A model generated the notes under the pieces. The model saw only the letters and a program-made list of their open reading frames with translations. It did not search any database and was not told where the DNA came from. Of a stretch of DNA of 53,640 nucleotides, positions 17,399 through 26,877 are shown one piece after another (within the stretch, counting starts at the first letter, position 1; each line of letters opens with the position of its first letter). Position numbers and translations under genes: made by a program. Source of the DNA: Firmicutes bacterium UBA5559 (GTDB taxonomy: Bacteria > Bacillota > Clostridia > Peptostreptococcales > Anaerovoracaceae); contig DIMT01000037.1 of NCBI GenBank assembly GCA_002425705.1, positions 61,712 to 115,351 on the forward strand, written 5' to 3'.

Positions 17399-19748
17399 GG
17401 CAAAGAGAATGACTGCAATGTTTCTGGCAATCCTGATGAGCTTTTCTATCTTAACCGGATTTGCCTATCAGGACGGTTTTGGTACGGTGACCTTCCAATC
17501 ACAAATGGAGCTTTTTGATGGAATGTCCTATGGAGAAATCGTTGGCTACAACAGTGCCGGCATCCAGCATGCCTATATCGTGGAAGCGGACAACAATGGC
17601 AACGGAATAAGGCCTATGGTCTTTTCCGGTGAAGTACGGGCTACCTATACCATCGCGGATATGATCCGATATGCGGAAGAGCAGGGCTATAAGGTGGTGG
17701 CAGCTATCAACGGGGATATTTTTGATACGGCAACCGGGACTCCCAAAGGCCTTACCATCAGCAACGGTAATATCGTCACCTCCGGTTACAATCCGGAAAT
17801 GTCCCTGACTTTCGATAAGGAAGGGAAGGCGGCCATGATGAAGACCAGCGTCAGTTATTCCATGAAAGGCATCGTAACGGAAATACCTGCGGCGCCTTCA
17901 GCAGCAGAAGGAACCACAGAAGCGTCGCTGACGGTTCCGGGTGCTGCTGTTGATAAAGAGATCAACCTGCCCGTGGGCTTCATCAACGTGCCCCAGGGGG
18001 CAGCCAATGGCCTTCATTTCTACAACCGCCACTATGGAACATCAACTAAAACCAACACCGACTGTATTGAAATCGTCATCGAAACAGGAAGCAAAGACAA
18101 TATTCAATTAAAAGTTAATTCATCTATTAAAGGAATAGTTAAATCTGTCAATGCCAAGACTAGAAATACCCCAATCGGTGATACGGAAGTAGTTCTTTCC
18201 ACCGTGCTTAATTCGGCCACTGCGGGCAAAGTGATGGGACTGAAGGTTGGCAGTGAGATTGAGATTTTTTCTCAGGACCAGCGAAATGAAGGACTGGCTG
18301 ATATTCGGGATGCTCTTGGAATCTATTATTCCATCGTAGCAAATGGCCGGGTGGATACCACAGGAACCAACCCAAATCCCAGAACAGCGGTGGGAATCCG
18401 TCAGGATGGAAGTTTGCTTCTCTATGTGCTGGACGGCCGGCAGCCAGCGGTTTCCAACGGGCTGGGCCTGATTGACACGGCAAAGCATCTGATTGCGCTG
18501 AATTGCGTATCCGGATTTAATATGGACGGAGGAGGTTCCTCGGTCCTTTATGCCCGCCTTCCGGGCATGGACGGGAAGGCCGTCCTTCGGAATTCTCCCT
18601 CCCAGCTTTCTCAGCGAAAGGTAGCGAATGGCCTGCTTTTGGTTTATAAAGACTCGGCTCCTGCTACAGCAGAGAATCTTCATCTCTATCCCGGAAATGC
18701 CCTCTTGATGGCAGGCGCGGATGTTCAGATCACCCCAACCGCATCCAATCGTCTCTATGAAAAGACCAGCCTGCCAGGTGGAGTTACCTATAGTGTGACA
18801 GACGGACTTGGAACAATTTCCTCAACCGGCCTTTTCACTGCAGGAGCTAATCCCGGAAAGGTGACCATCACCGGAACTTCCGGCGGCTTACGGGACACCA
18901 CAGAGGTAGAAATCATCCATCCCTCCAATCTTACCCTAAAGGCTTCCGTGACGAAGCTCAACATGGATATCGGTCAGACGGCTGAAATCGACATGACCGC
19001 CCGGATGGGTTATTCTCCCGTTATTACGAAAGACAGCCTTTTTACCTGGAGCTGTGACCAGAATATCGGAACCATAAATCAGGAGGGAGAATTTAAGGCT
19101 GTTTTGGCCCATGGACAAAAGGGTAATATATACATCGGGTATAATGGGAATCAGATTACCATTCCGGTTACCGTCGGAAAGGAACTGATTGAATTCGCCG
19201 ATACCACCAGCCACTGGGCCAAAGAATACATAGGCAAACTTGCCTCCAGAGGCTTGGTAGAAGGAGTCGGAGACAACATGTTCATGCCGGACGCCAATAT
19301 AACCAGAGCCCAGTTTCTGGCTATGCTGGGCAAGACTATGAACGGCGGACTGGGAACCGATTACCCGGCCACCGGATTTCAGGATGTGAAGCAAGGGGAC
19401 TGGTACTATAATTATGTCAACTGGGGATTTGCCAGCGGAATCGTCAGCGGTCTCGATGAAAAAACCTTCGCTCCCAATGATAATATTACCCGGGAGCAGA
19501 TGAGTATTATGCTGTGTAATTTTTCCCGAGTACTGGGTTTTGCCATTCCTCAGGCTACACCGGGGATCCAATTTCCTGACAGCGGCAGAATCAGTCCATG
19601 GGCTGCCGATTACGTGGCCACAGTGGTTGGAGGGGGCATCATGAACGGGGATTCCTCGGGGAACTTTTATCCCCAGGGACTGGCAACCCGAGCCCAGGCG
19701 GCAAAAGTCATATACGTCTACACTAATATCAGGAGCGGTATCGAATAA
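17385..19748 (+). CDS. SLH-anchored phosphodiester glycosidase (NAGPA domain) surface protein
   Basis: 787 residues. A signal peptide (about residues 1-27, MTAMFLAILMSFSILTGFAY) is followed by a NAGPA-type phosphodiester glycosidase domain (about 65-425; AAINGDIFD, NPRTAVGIRQDGSLLLYVLD, NMDGGGSSVLY). Ig-like (Big-type) repeats span about 430-600. Three S-layer homology domains end the protein, beginning at FADTTSHWAKEYIGKL, FQDVKQGDWYYNYVNWGF and FPDSGRISPWAADYVATV. The NAGPA fold cleaves phosphodiester-linked sugars, and the SLH domains bind pyruvylated secondary wall polymer. It overlaps the DHHW gene by 14 bases, which suggests that the acetylating pair and this enzyme act on the same surface polymer. 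Confidence 0.9.
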   Translation: MKNNKAKRMTAMFLAILMSFSILTGFAYQDGFGTVTFQSQMELFDGMSYGEIVGYNSAGIQHAYIVEADNNGNGIRPMVFSGEVRATYTIADMIRYAEEQGYKVVAAINGDIFDTATGTPKGLTISNGNIVTSGYNPEMSLTFDKEGKAAMMKTSVSYSMKGIVTEIPAAPSAAEGTTEASLTVPGAAVDKEINLPVGFINVPQGAANGLHFYNRHYGTSTKTNTDCIEIVIETGSKDNIQLKVNSSIKGIVKSVNAKTRNTPIGDTEVVLSTVLNSATAGKVMGLKVGSEIEIFSQDQRNEGLADIRDALGIYYSIVANGRVDTTGTNPNPRTAVGIRQDGSLLLYVLDGRQPAVSNGLGLIDTAKHLIALNCVSGFNMDGGGSSVLYARLPGMDGKAVLRNSPSQLSQRKVANGLLLVYKDSAPATAENLHLYPGNALLMAGADVQITPTASNRLYEKTSLPGGVTYSVTDGLGTISSTGLFTAGANPGKVTITGTSGGLRDTTEVEIIHPSNLTLKASVTKLNMDIGQTAEIDMTARMGYSPVITKDSLFTWSCDQNIGTINQEGEFKAVLAHGQKGNIYIGYNGNQITIPVTVGKELIEFADTTSHWAKEYIGKLASRGLVEGVGDNMFMPDANITRAQFLAMLGKTMNGGLGTDYPATGFQDVKQGDWYYNYVNWGFASGIVSGLDEKTFAPNDNITREQMSIMLCNFSRVLGFAIPQATPGIQFPDSGRISPWAADYVATVVGGGIMNGDSSGNFYPQGLATRAQAAKVIYVYTNIRSGIE

Positions 19749-19777
19749 GAAGACTGCCCTGGAATAATGAGGTTACC

Positions 19778-21028
19778 ATGATTAAACTGAAAAATTTAAA
19801 CTGCGGAATTCGGGTGGCTATGGAGAAAATTCCCCATGTCCAGTCGGTTTCCATGGGTATTTGGGTGAGAGCCGGTGCGGTGGATGAAGCAGGCGCCAAT
19901 GCGGGCATCTCCCACTATATCGAGCACATGCTTTTTAAGGGAACAGAAACCCGGAGCGCAAAGCAGATTGCCGAGGACGTGGATAAAATCGGAGGCCAGA
20001 TGAACGCCTTCACCGGCAAGGAAGCTACCTGTTACTATATTAAAACCCTTTCTTCCAATGTTGAAAAATCGGCGGAGATCTTGCTGGACATGTTCATCAA
20101 TTCCCGATTCGACAAAAAGGAAATGGGAAAGGAAAAGAAAGTTATTTTTGAAGAAATCAAGATGATTGAAGATTCTCCGGAAGACGATATCCATGACATC
20201 ATATGCGAATTGCTCTTCAAGGGGCATCCCCTGGCTAATTCCATTATCGGGACCCCTTCCTCTCTTCGATCCATCAACCAGGAGGTCATTCTCCGATATC
20301 TGGAGGAAGAATATACCCGGGACAACATTGTTATCTCTGTTTCCGGGAATTTTGATGAGGAGCAAATCTGTTCCCTTTTTGAAGGGAAACTATGCCAGCT
20401 GAAACCTGAAAAAAAGAAAAAAGAAATCCCGACCTTTGTCTACGAACCACGTTTTCGTGTTAAAGTGAAGGATATCGAGCAAAGCCATCTCTGTATGGGC
20501 ATCCCGACTTTTGGCCTGGATGATGACCGCCATTACGGTCTGGTACTGCTGAACAATATCATGGGGGGATCCATGAGTTCCAGGCTGTTTCAGAATATCC
20601 GGGAAGAAAAGGGTCTGGCTTACTCCGTTTATTCCATGGCCAGTTCCTTTGCCGAAGAGGGATACTTCAATATCTATGCCGGTGTCAGTCATGACAAGCT
20701 GGAAGCCGCTATTCGAGCAATCCGGGATGAACTGAAGATACTGAGGGAAAATGGCGTGACGGAAGAAGAATTGAGCATCGCAAAGGAACAGCTGAAGAGC
20801 AGTTATATATTCAGCCAGGAAAATGTGAACAGCCGAATGTTTGCCATTGGAAAAAACAGCATTTTACTTGGTAAAGTCTATACCGCCGAAGAAATCATAG
20901 CAGGAATAGACCGGGTCACCCTGGAAGATCTCAAAGAACTTTCTGCCATGATTTCAGATATTACAGCCTATTCTGGAGCTGTGATCACCAATCGGAAAGT
21001 GAATTTGAAAAAAGCAATTACCGGTTGA
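19778..21028 (+). CDS. M16 family zinc peptidase (processing-peptidase type)
   Basis: 416 residues. The inverted zinc motif H46-Y-I-E-H50 is in GISHYIEHMLFKGT, with the downstream acidic block VIFEEIKMIEDSPEDDIHD providing the third ligand. The second half contains the paired domain with GSMSSRLFQNIREEKGLAYS. This is the YmxG/PqqL type found in most Firmicutes next to or near dut and dgt genes. Cytoplasmic; natural substrate not established. It starts 29 bases after the surface protein gene and is followed by dut 18 bases on. Confidence 0.92.
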   Translation: MIKLKNLNCGIRVAMEKIPHVQSVSMGIWVRAGAVDEAGANAGISHYIEHMLFKGTETRSAKQIAEDVDKIGGQMNAFTGKEATCYYIKTLSSNVEKSAEILLDMFINSRFDKKEMGKEKKVIFEEIKMIEDSPEDDIHDIICELLFKGHPLANSIIGTPSSLRSINQEVILRYLEEEYTRDNIVISVSGNFDEEQICSLFEGKLCQLKPEKKKKEIPTFVYEPRFRVKVKDIEQSHLCMGIPTFGLDDDRHYGLVLLNNIMGGSMSSRLFQNIREEKGLAYSVYSMASSFAEEGYFNIYAGVSHDKLEAAIRAIRDELKILRENGVTEEELSIAKEQLKSSYIFSQENVNSRMFAIGKNSILLGKVYTAEEIIAGIDRVTLEDLKELSAMISDITAYSGAVITNRKVNLKKAITG

Positions 21029-21046
21029 GGATTACAGGAGAAACAA

Positions 21047-21469
21047 ATGTTTAAAATTCAGAGTAAAAGCGGAATTCTCCCGGAATATGCCACAGAAGGA
21101 TCAGCCGGAATGGACCTGAGAGCTTTTTTGCCGGAAATGGTAAGCCTGGAACCAGGAGAACGAAAACTTATACCCACAGGGGTATCCATCGAACTGCCGG
21201 AGGGTTACGAAGCACAGGTCCGGGCCAGAAGCGGATTGGCTCTCCATCATGGGATTGGCATGGTTAATGGGGTTGGGACCATTGATCGGGACTACCGGGG
21301 CGAAATCGGCGTGTTGCTGATCAATCTGGGATCCGAAGCTTTTCCCATCCAGAATGGAGACCGGATCGCCCAGCTGGTAATCAGCCGTGTCGAGCGGATT
21401 CAATGGACCACCGGAAACTTGGGAGAAACGGGCCGGGGCGGCGGTGGATTCGGACATACCGGCTTATAG
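21047..21469 (+). CDS. dut: deoxyuridine 5'-triphosphate nucleotidohydrolase
   Basis: 140 residues, trimeric dUTPase. All five motifs are visible: AGMDLRA, RSGLALHHGI, GTIDRDYRGEIGVLLIN, GDRIAQLVI and the C-terminal GRGGGGFGHTG arm. It hydrolyses dUTP to dUMP, keeping uracil out of DNA and supplying dTMP synthesis. AGGAG precedes the ATG. The family also includes phage enzymes, but here it is embedded in the chromosomal run of peptidase, dgt and dnaG genes. Confidence 0.96.
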   Translation: MFKIQSKSGILPEYATEGSAGMDLRAFLPEMVSLEPGERKLIPTGVSIELPEGYEAQVRARSGLALHHGIGMVNGVGTIDRDYRGEIGVLLINLGSEAFPIQNGDRIAQLVISRVERIQWTTGNLGETGRGGGGFGHTGL

Positions 21470-21521
21470 GCGGTTTATTAAATGAGAATGTTATTGCTGT
21501 CACAGGAGAGGAAGGTATAGG

Positions 21522-22166
21522 ATGCTGGGATTCAAGAAGGAAAAAAACGACAAGAAGGAAGATGTATTTTATGAATTGTTTGATGAATTCATCCATAAAA
21601 TAATCGCGGCCGGAGAAGCTTTTTCTGATTTGGTCAACAACTTTGACGGTGTGGCGGATAAAGTAGCCAATATGAAAGTCATGGAGACAGACTGCGATAT
21701 GCAGGCCCACAAAATCCTCAAAAAAATGAATGAATCAGAAGATCTGCCCTTTGACAAAGAAGATATGTACGCCCTGACCAGAGATATGGATGATATCGTC
21801 GATTCCATCGAGGAAGTCTCCAACCGATTCGTGGTCTTTGATATCCGGGAAATGAAGCCAGAGGCTGTGACTATGGCAGAGCTCCTTCTTCAGTGCATCC
21901 GGGAGCTGGATGTTCTCTTCAAGAATCTCAAGGACATTAAGACCAATCCGATTGTCATGACCCAGATCATTGAGGTGAATCGTATTGAAAACGAGGGAGA
22001 TATCGTTTATCGGAGGGCCTTGACCAAATTGTTCCGCAACGAAGAAAACCCCATTGAAGTCCTGAAGTGGAAAGAACTGTTTGATGTATTGGAAGACAGC
22101 CTGGATGCCTGTGAAAATGTGGCCAACATCGTGGAAGGTCTTGTAATGAAACACGGCAGAGCCTGA
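21522..22166 (+). CDS. DUF47/PhoU-like protein
   Basis: 214 residues, all-helical, PhoU-like DUF47 family. It starts MLGFKKEKNDKKEDVFYELF and contains the acidic helices typical of the family (TRDMDDIVDSIEEVSNRFVV). Members usually accompany Pit-type phosphate or sulfate transporters and modulate them. No pit gene is next to it here; the partner may be elsewhere. AGAGGAAGG lies before the ATG. It stands between dut and dgt with gaps of 52 and 9 bases. Confidence 0.85.
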   Translation: MLGFKKEKNDKKEDVFYELFDEFIHKIIAAGEAFSDLVNNFDGVADKVANMKVMETDCDMQAHKILKKMNESEDLPFDKEDMYALTRDMDDIVDSIEEVSNRFVVFDIREMKPEAVTMAELLLQCIRELDVLFKNLKDIKTNPIVMTQIIEVNRIENEGDIVYRRALTKLFRNEENPIEVLKWKELFDVLEDSLDACENVANIVEGLVMKHGRA

Positions 22167-22175
22167 GGAAAGCCT

Positions 22176-23192
22176 ATGATACTACGGGAAGACATTGAAA
22201 ATAAAGAACGGGACACCCTATCCCCCTACGCGGCTTGTGCCAGTCAGACCAGAGGCAGGGTCTATCCGGAGGAAAAATGCCGGTACCGAACCGACTATCA
22301 GCGGGATCGGGACCGGATCGTCCATTCCAAATCCTTTCGAAGGCTGATGCATAAAACCCAGGTTTTTCTGGCACCGGAAGGGGATCATTTTCGGACCCGG
22401 CTGACCCATACCCTGGAAGTGTCTCAGATTGCCAGAACCATCGCCAGAGCTCTGGCCCTCAACGAGGACTTGGCAGAAGCCATCGCTCTTGGTCATGACC
22501 TGGGCCATACCCCCTTCGGCCATAATGGGGAAGATTTTTTGGCGGAAATCCATCCCGGCGGGTTCCGTCACAATCTTCAGAGCCTGCGGGTGGTGGAAGT
22601 TCTGGAAGGAAATAAAAACTACCCGGGGATGAACCTGACGGAAGAAGTTCGGGACGGAATCCTGAACCATACCGGAGGAGGCATTCCTATCACCATGGAA
22701 GGCCAGGTGGTTAAACTCAGCGATCGGATAGCCTATATCAACCATGATATCGACGATGCCATCCGAAGCGGCGTTATCCGAAGGGAGGATCTGCCCGCCC
22801 GATGCCTGGATATTCTGGGTCAGGATCATCGAAGCCGGATCAATCATCTGGTAGGGGATGTGGTCAGTCAAAGCGATGGGAAAAACAGCATCCGCCAAAG
22901 CCCGGAATCCAAAGAAGCCATGAATCAGCTTCGGACCTTTATGTTCGAAATGGTCTATCACAACAGCGTTGTAAAGAAGGATGAAGAACTGGATAAGGTC
23001 CGTCAGATCATCCACCGGCTCTATGAATACTTCCTGTCCCGGCCGGAGCAGCTGCCGGAGGACAGCAGCCGGATGATTGACCGCTACGGTATCCATGAGA
23101 TCGTCAAAGACTATATAGCTGGAATGACCGACCGGTATGCCATGAATCTGTATGACGAGCTTTTCACGCCGAAACCCTGGAAAAGTTTCTGA
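22176..23192 (+). CDS. dgt: dGTP triphosphohydrolase-like HD-domain protein
   Basis: 338 residues. It belongs to the dGTPase family that cleaves dNTPs to nucleoside and triphosphate. The HD-domain metal ligands show in RTRLTHTLEVSQIARTIAR, ALGHDLGHTPFGHNGE and LSDRIAYINHDIDDA. The N-terminal RDRIVHSKSFRRLMHKTQVF block is characteristic. It precedes dnaG by 27 bases, an arrangement common in clostridia, so it helps set nucleotide pools near replication genes. Activity on dGTP rather than other dNTPs is inferred from the family. Confidence 0.92.
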   Translation: MILREDIENKERDTLSPYAACASQTRGRVYPEEKCRYRTDYQRDRDRIVHSKSFRRLMHKTQVFLAPEGDHFRTRLTHTLEVSQIARTIARALALNEDLAEAIALGHDLGHTPFGHNGEDFLAEIHPGGFRHNLQSLRVVEVLEGNKNYPGMNLTEEVRDGILNHTGGGIPITMEGQVVKLSDRIAYINHDIDDAIRSGVIRREDLPARCLDILGQDHRSRINHLVGDVVSQSDGKNSIRQSPESKEAMNQLRTFMFEMVYHNSVVKKDEELDKVRQIIHRLYEYFLSRPEQLPEDSSRMIDRYGIHEIVKDYIAGMTDRYAMNLYDELFTPKPWKSF

Positions 23193-23219
23193 TAGACGGC
23201 AACAGGAGAGGAAACGAAT

Positions 23220-24965
23220 TTGGTGCAAAAGGATAACATTGCTGAAGAAATCAAAAGCAGGTGCAACATCGTGGACGTGGTGGGACGGGTCGTCCCGCTG
23301 AAGAAGACAGGGGCCAATCACAAAGGAATCTGCCCTTTCCATAATGAAAAGACACCTTCTTTTGTTGTGTCCGAGGACAAACAGATTTATACCTGCTTTG
23401 GCTGCGGTGCGGCAGGAGATGTGATTCAGTTTGTGGAGCAGTATTACAGCCTGGACTTCCGGGGCGCCATGGAAAAACTGGCTGATGAATACGGGATTCC
23501 AATCCGGGACCACTTCCAGAAGGACGCCCGGCAGGAGCAGTATCTGGAAATCAACCGGGAAGCTGCCACTTTTTTCTACAAAAACCTCTGGAGGGAGGAT
23601 AATGCGGCCTATCGCTACATGATCGGCAGGGGAATTTCTCCGGAAACCATGAAGAAATTTGGAATCGGTTATGCAGAACCCCAGTGGGACAGCCTCTTGA
23701 AACATTTTGAAAAGCTGGGCATTGAGCCACAGCTTCTTGTAGATTTAGGTTTAGTTTCACAATCTAAGGGTAAATATTTTGATAAGTATAGAAACCGGGT
23801 GATTTTTCCGATTCTCAACACAAGAGGCAAGATCATCGGCTTTGGAGGGAGGGCCATTGGGGAGGATAATCCCAAATACCTCAATTCATCCGAATCCTCG
23901 GTTTTCATGAAAAAAAATAATCTGTACGGTTTATCCCTGACCCGGTCAGAAATCACGAAGGAAGGGTCTGCAATCCTGGTTGAAGGATATATGGATGTGA
24001 TTGCTCTTTATCAGGGTGGAGTCCGGAACTGCTGTGCGTCCCTGGGAACTGCTCTCACAGAGAATCAAGCCCGGTTGTTGAAGAGGTATACCAATACGGT
24101 ATACCTGTCCTACGACGGGGATCAGGCTGGTCAGAATGCGGCCCTGCGGGGGATGGACATCCTCTATAGGGAGGGCCTGCAGGTTAAAGTCCTTCAGATG
24201 GAAGGTGCCAAGGATCCGGATGAGTTTATTAAAAAAAGAGGCAGAGATGCCTTTTTGAGATTGATGAAGGACGCCTTGCCCTTTATGGAATACAAGCTTC
24301 AGGTATTGAAATCTGCCCATGACCTGATATCTACAGAAGGTCGGATCCGTTTCCTGAAGGAAGCCGCTGTTCTATTGAGGCAGCTTTCCCCAGTGGAAAT
24401 TGATGCCTATATTTCCAAGTTGGGAGAGGACACGGGCATCGCTCCGTCAGCCATACGGCTGGAGGTATTTCAGAAGGATGAATCCAGGGAACCGGCACGG
24501 CACAGGGCCAGCCCAGAGGAGGAAATTGAATCACCGGCATCCCGGATGGACATGGGAGAGCGGTGTATCCTGAAGTTGATTCTCCGGAATGGATCCTTTC
24601 TTGAGAGGATCGGGGAGGAAGAACTGGCACTGATGTCTGGAGAAACCGTCAAATTACTGAGCAGGATTCGGGAGTCCTATAGGGGAGAAGAGGTCATCAG
24701 TCTGGAACCCCTCCGTGAATCTCTGGAGGAACAGGACTTTGCCCTAATAGAGGACATCCTGGAGAAAACTCCGGTCACCGGTTCCGATGACGACTTCTTC
24801 CAGGACTGTATCAACAGCCTGCAGCAGCGACAATGGTCGGAAATGGAAAAGGACCTGATCGACCGGCTTTCTCTGGCCGATGAAGAAGAAAATTATGACA
24901 AAATACAAGAAATCACCCAGGAACTGATGGACCTGCAGAAATTAAAGAATAGGGATAGGAGGTAA
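23220..24965 (+). CDS. dnaG: DNA primase
   Basis: 581 residues. An N-terminal CHC2 zinc finger (CPFHNEKTPSF and YTCFGCG) is followed by the catalytic TOPRIM core (GFGGRAIGEDNPKYLNS, AILVEGYMDVIALYQGGV, YLSYDGDQAGQNAA) and a C-terminal helicase-interaction domain. It makes RNA primers at the replication fork. The start is TTG at 23,220 or the GTG at 23,223; GAGAGG lies 8 or 11 bases upstream, so the two cannot be separated. rpoD follows only 4 bases after the stop, the classic macromolecular-synthesis operon order. Confidence 0.97.
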   Translation: MVQKDNIAEEIKSRCNIVDVVGRVVPLKKTGANHKGICPFHNEKTPSFVVSEDKQIYTCFGCGAAGDVIQFVEQYYSLDFRGAMEKLADEYGIPIRDHFQKDARQEQYLEINREAATFFYKNLWREDNAAYRYMIGRGISPETMKKFGIGYAEPQWDSLLKHFEKLGIEPQLLVDLGLVSQSKGKYFDKYRNRVIFPILNTRGKIIGFGGRAIGEDNPKYLNSSESSVFMKKNNLYGLSLTRSEITKEGSAILVEGYMDVIALYQGGVRNCCASLGTALTENQARLLKRYTNTVYLSYDGDQAGQNAALRGMDILYREGLQVKVLQMEGAKDPDEFIKKRGRDAFLRLMKDALPFMEYKLQVLKSAHDLISTEGRIRFLKEAAVLLRQLSPVEIDAYISKLGEDTGIAPSAIRLEVFQKDESREPARHRASPEEEIESPASRMDMGERCILKLILRNGSFLERIGEEELALMSGETVKLLSRIRESYRGEEVISLEPLRESLEEQDFALIEDILEKTPVTGSDDDFFQDCINSLQQRQWSEMEKDLIDRLSLADEEENYDKIQEITQELMDLQKLKNRDRR

Positions 24966-24969
24966 CGCA

Positions 24970-26112
24970 ATGAGTTACGAAGAGGCAAACGAGGAGAAAC
25001 GGGTGGAATACATCCATGATCTGACAGAGAAGGCCCGGGCCAAGGGCAGCATTACCTATCGGGAGGTTGCAGAAATGCTGGAATCTGTCGATATGGACAA
25101 GGATCAGATCGATGAGGTGTACGAAAGCCTGATGACCATCGGAATTGAAGTTACTTCTGAGGTAGACCCGGAAGAATTTGCAATTTTATCACTGGATCAC
25201 GACGATGTAGAACCGGATCCGGATATCATTGCAACAGAAGAAATAATCGAACTGGATCTGGACGTATCCATGCCGAAGGGGATTGCTGTTGATGATCCGG
25301 TTCGAATGTACCTGAAAGAAATCGGAAAGGTATCCCTGCTTTCTGGTGACGAAGAAATCGAACTGGCCAAAAGAATGGAACTGGGGGACGAGGAGGCTAA
25401 GAAGCGCCTTTGCGAAGCCAATTTGAGGCTGGTGGTCAGCATTGCCAAAAGATATGTGGGGAGAGGAATGCTTTTTCTTGACCTGATTCAGGAAGGTAAC
25501 CTGGGGCTGATCAAGGCCGTTGATAAATTTGACTGGCGAAAAGGCTATAAGTTCAGTACCTATGCTACCTGGTGGATCCGTCAGGCAATCACCCGGTCGA
25601 TTGCTGACCAGGCCAGAACCATCCGTATTCCGGTCCATATGGTAGAAACCATCAATAAGCTGATCCGGATATCCCGTCAGCTGCTTCAGGAATACGGCAG
25701 AGAACCGACCCCTGAAGAAATCGCAGAAGAAATGGATATTACGGTTGAAAAGGTTCGGGAAATCCTGAAGATCGCCCAGGAACCGGTATCCCTGGAAACT
25801 CCCATTGGGGAAGAAGAAGACAGTCATCTGGGAGATTTTATTCCCGACGACGATGTACCGGCTCCTGCAGAGGCAGCTGCTTTTTCCATGCTCAAGGAGC
25901 AATTGATTGAAGTACTCGACACCCTGACCGAAAGGGAGCAAAAGGTCTTAAAGCTTCGATTTGGCCTGGAAGACGGAAGAGCCAGGACTCTGGAGGAAGT
26001 GGGGAAACGCTTCGATGTCACCAGAGAGCGGATTCGTCAGATTGAAGCCAAGGCTCTCCGGAAACTCCGGCACCCCAGCAGAAGCAAAAAATTAAAGGAC
26101 TACCTGGAATAA
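24970..26112 (+). CDS. rpoD: RNA polymerase primary sigma factor SigA
   Basis: 380 residues. Region 1.1 occupies the first 90 or so residues. Region 2 shows DLIQEGNLGLIKAVDKFDW and FSTYATWWIRQAI, region 3 follows, and region 4 ends in DVTRERIRQIEAKALRKLRH. It directs core polymerase to TTGACA/TATAAT promoters of the kind seen repeatedly in this window. Length is normal for Firmicutes. AGGAGG precedes the ATG, and the dnaG stop is 4 bases upstream. A second, much more divergent sigma-like gene lies in the integrated element at 30,478. Confidence 0.98.
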   Translation: MSYEEANEEKRVEYIHDLTEKARAKGSITYREVAEMLESVDMDKDQIDEVYESLMTIGIEVTSEVDPEEFAILSLDHDDVEPDPDIIATEEIIELDLDVSMPKGIAVDDPVRMYLKEIGKVSLLSGDEEIELAKRMELGDEEAKKRLCEANLRLVVSIAKRYVGRGMLFLDLIQEGNLGLIKAVDKFDWRKGYKFSTYATWWIRQAITRSIADQARTIRIPVHMVETINKLIRISRQLLQEYGREPTPEEIAEEMDITVEKVREILKIAQEPVSLETPIGEEEDSHLGDFIPDDDVPAPAEAAAFSMLKEQLIEVLDTLTEREQKVLKLRFGLEDGRARTLEEVGKRFDVTRERIRQIEAKALRKLRHPSRSKKLKDYLE

Positions 26113-26121
26113 AGATTAAAT

Positions 26122-26877
26122 ATGATCAAACTATCCCAAAGGCTGCAGTTAATATTTGATATGATTGAAAAGGGAGAAACCATGGCGGACATCGGGACGG
26201 ACCATGGTTTTTTGCCGATGGCTCTTTGGGAGTCTGGAAAATGCAGAAAGGTCATTTTGTCTGATGTTAATTCGGGCCCTTTGGAAAAAGCCAGGGACAA
26301 TATGGCAAAGGCCGGCATCCCCATGGAAATGGATATGCGGATGGGGAACGGCCTGGATACCATCCAGCCGGGAGAAGTCACCACCATTGTGATTGCCGGA
26401 ATGGGCGGGGTGCTGATGACGGAGATTCTGGGCGAAAATCTTAATAAGACCCACACCTTCCAAAAGATCATCCTGCAGCCCAGAAACGGCCAGGATAAAC
26501 TCCGGTTTTGGCTGGTAACCCATGGATTTCGTATTGAAAAGGAACGATTGGTGATGGAGAAGGGTAAAATATGCGAAATCCTTCTGGTAATCCCCGATCA
26601 GGGCTTTATTTCCACAGATTTACCGCCTAATGGACATAACTATTATCGAATACCCGATCCCCAAAAGGTTCCGGATCGGGAATTGATGATCCGGCTTCTG
26701 CATAAAATGATCCGAAAGGAAGAAAAAATCATTTACAACATCGATTTGTCCGGCCGTGATCCGAAAAATGATCGACTGCGGAAGGAAGCAGTGTTGAGAA
26801 AAGAATATTTTATCGATGTGCTCAGACAGGAGGATGAATATGGCAGTAACTTTGGAAATGCTGGAAGAGAGCATTGA
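26122..26877 (+). CDS. trmK: tRNA (adenine22-N1)-methyltransferase
   Basis: 251 residues. SAM-dependent methyltransferase with motif I in MADIGTDHGFLPM and the family-specific IAGMGGVLMTEIL block. TrmK methylates N1 of A22 in tRNAs of Gram-positive bacteria. It starts 9 bases after rpoD, the usual position in Firmicutes. The 3' end overlaps the start of the next gene by 38 bases. Confidence 0.93.
   Translation: MIKLSQRLQLIFDMIEKGETMADIGTDHGFLPMALWESGKCRKVILSDVNSGPLEKARDNMAKAGIPMEMDMRMGNGLDTIQPGEVTTIVIAGMGGVLMTEILGENLNKTHTFQKIILQPRNGQDKLRFWLVTHGFRIEKERLVMEKGKICEILLVIPDQGFISTDLPPNGHNYYRIPDPQKVPDRELMIRLLHKMIRKEEKIIYNIDLSGRDPKNDRLRKEAVLRKEYFIDVLRQEDEYGSNFGNAGREH

Noticed and set aside
22218..23705. 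Long open frame (495 codons) on the minus strand across dgt and the start of dnaG
   Set aside because: It lies entirely opposite two well-identified genes, has no ribosome binding site, and its translation shows no known family; it is a shadow of codon use on the other strand.
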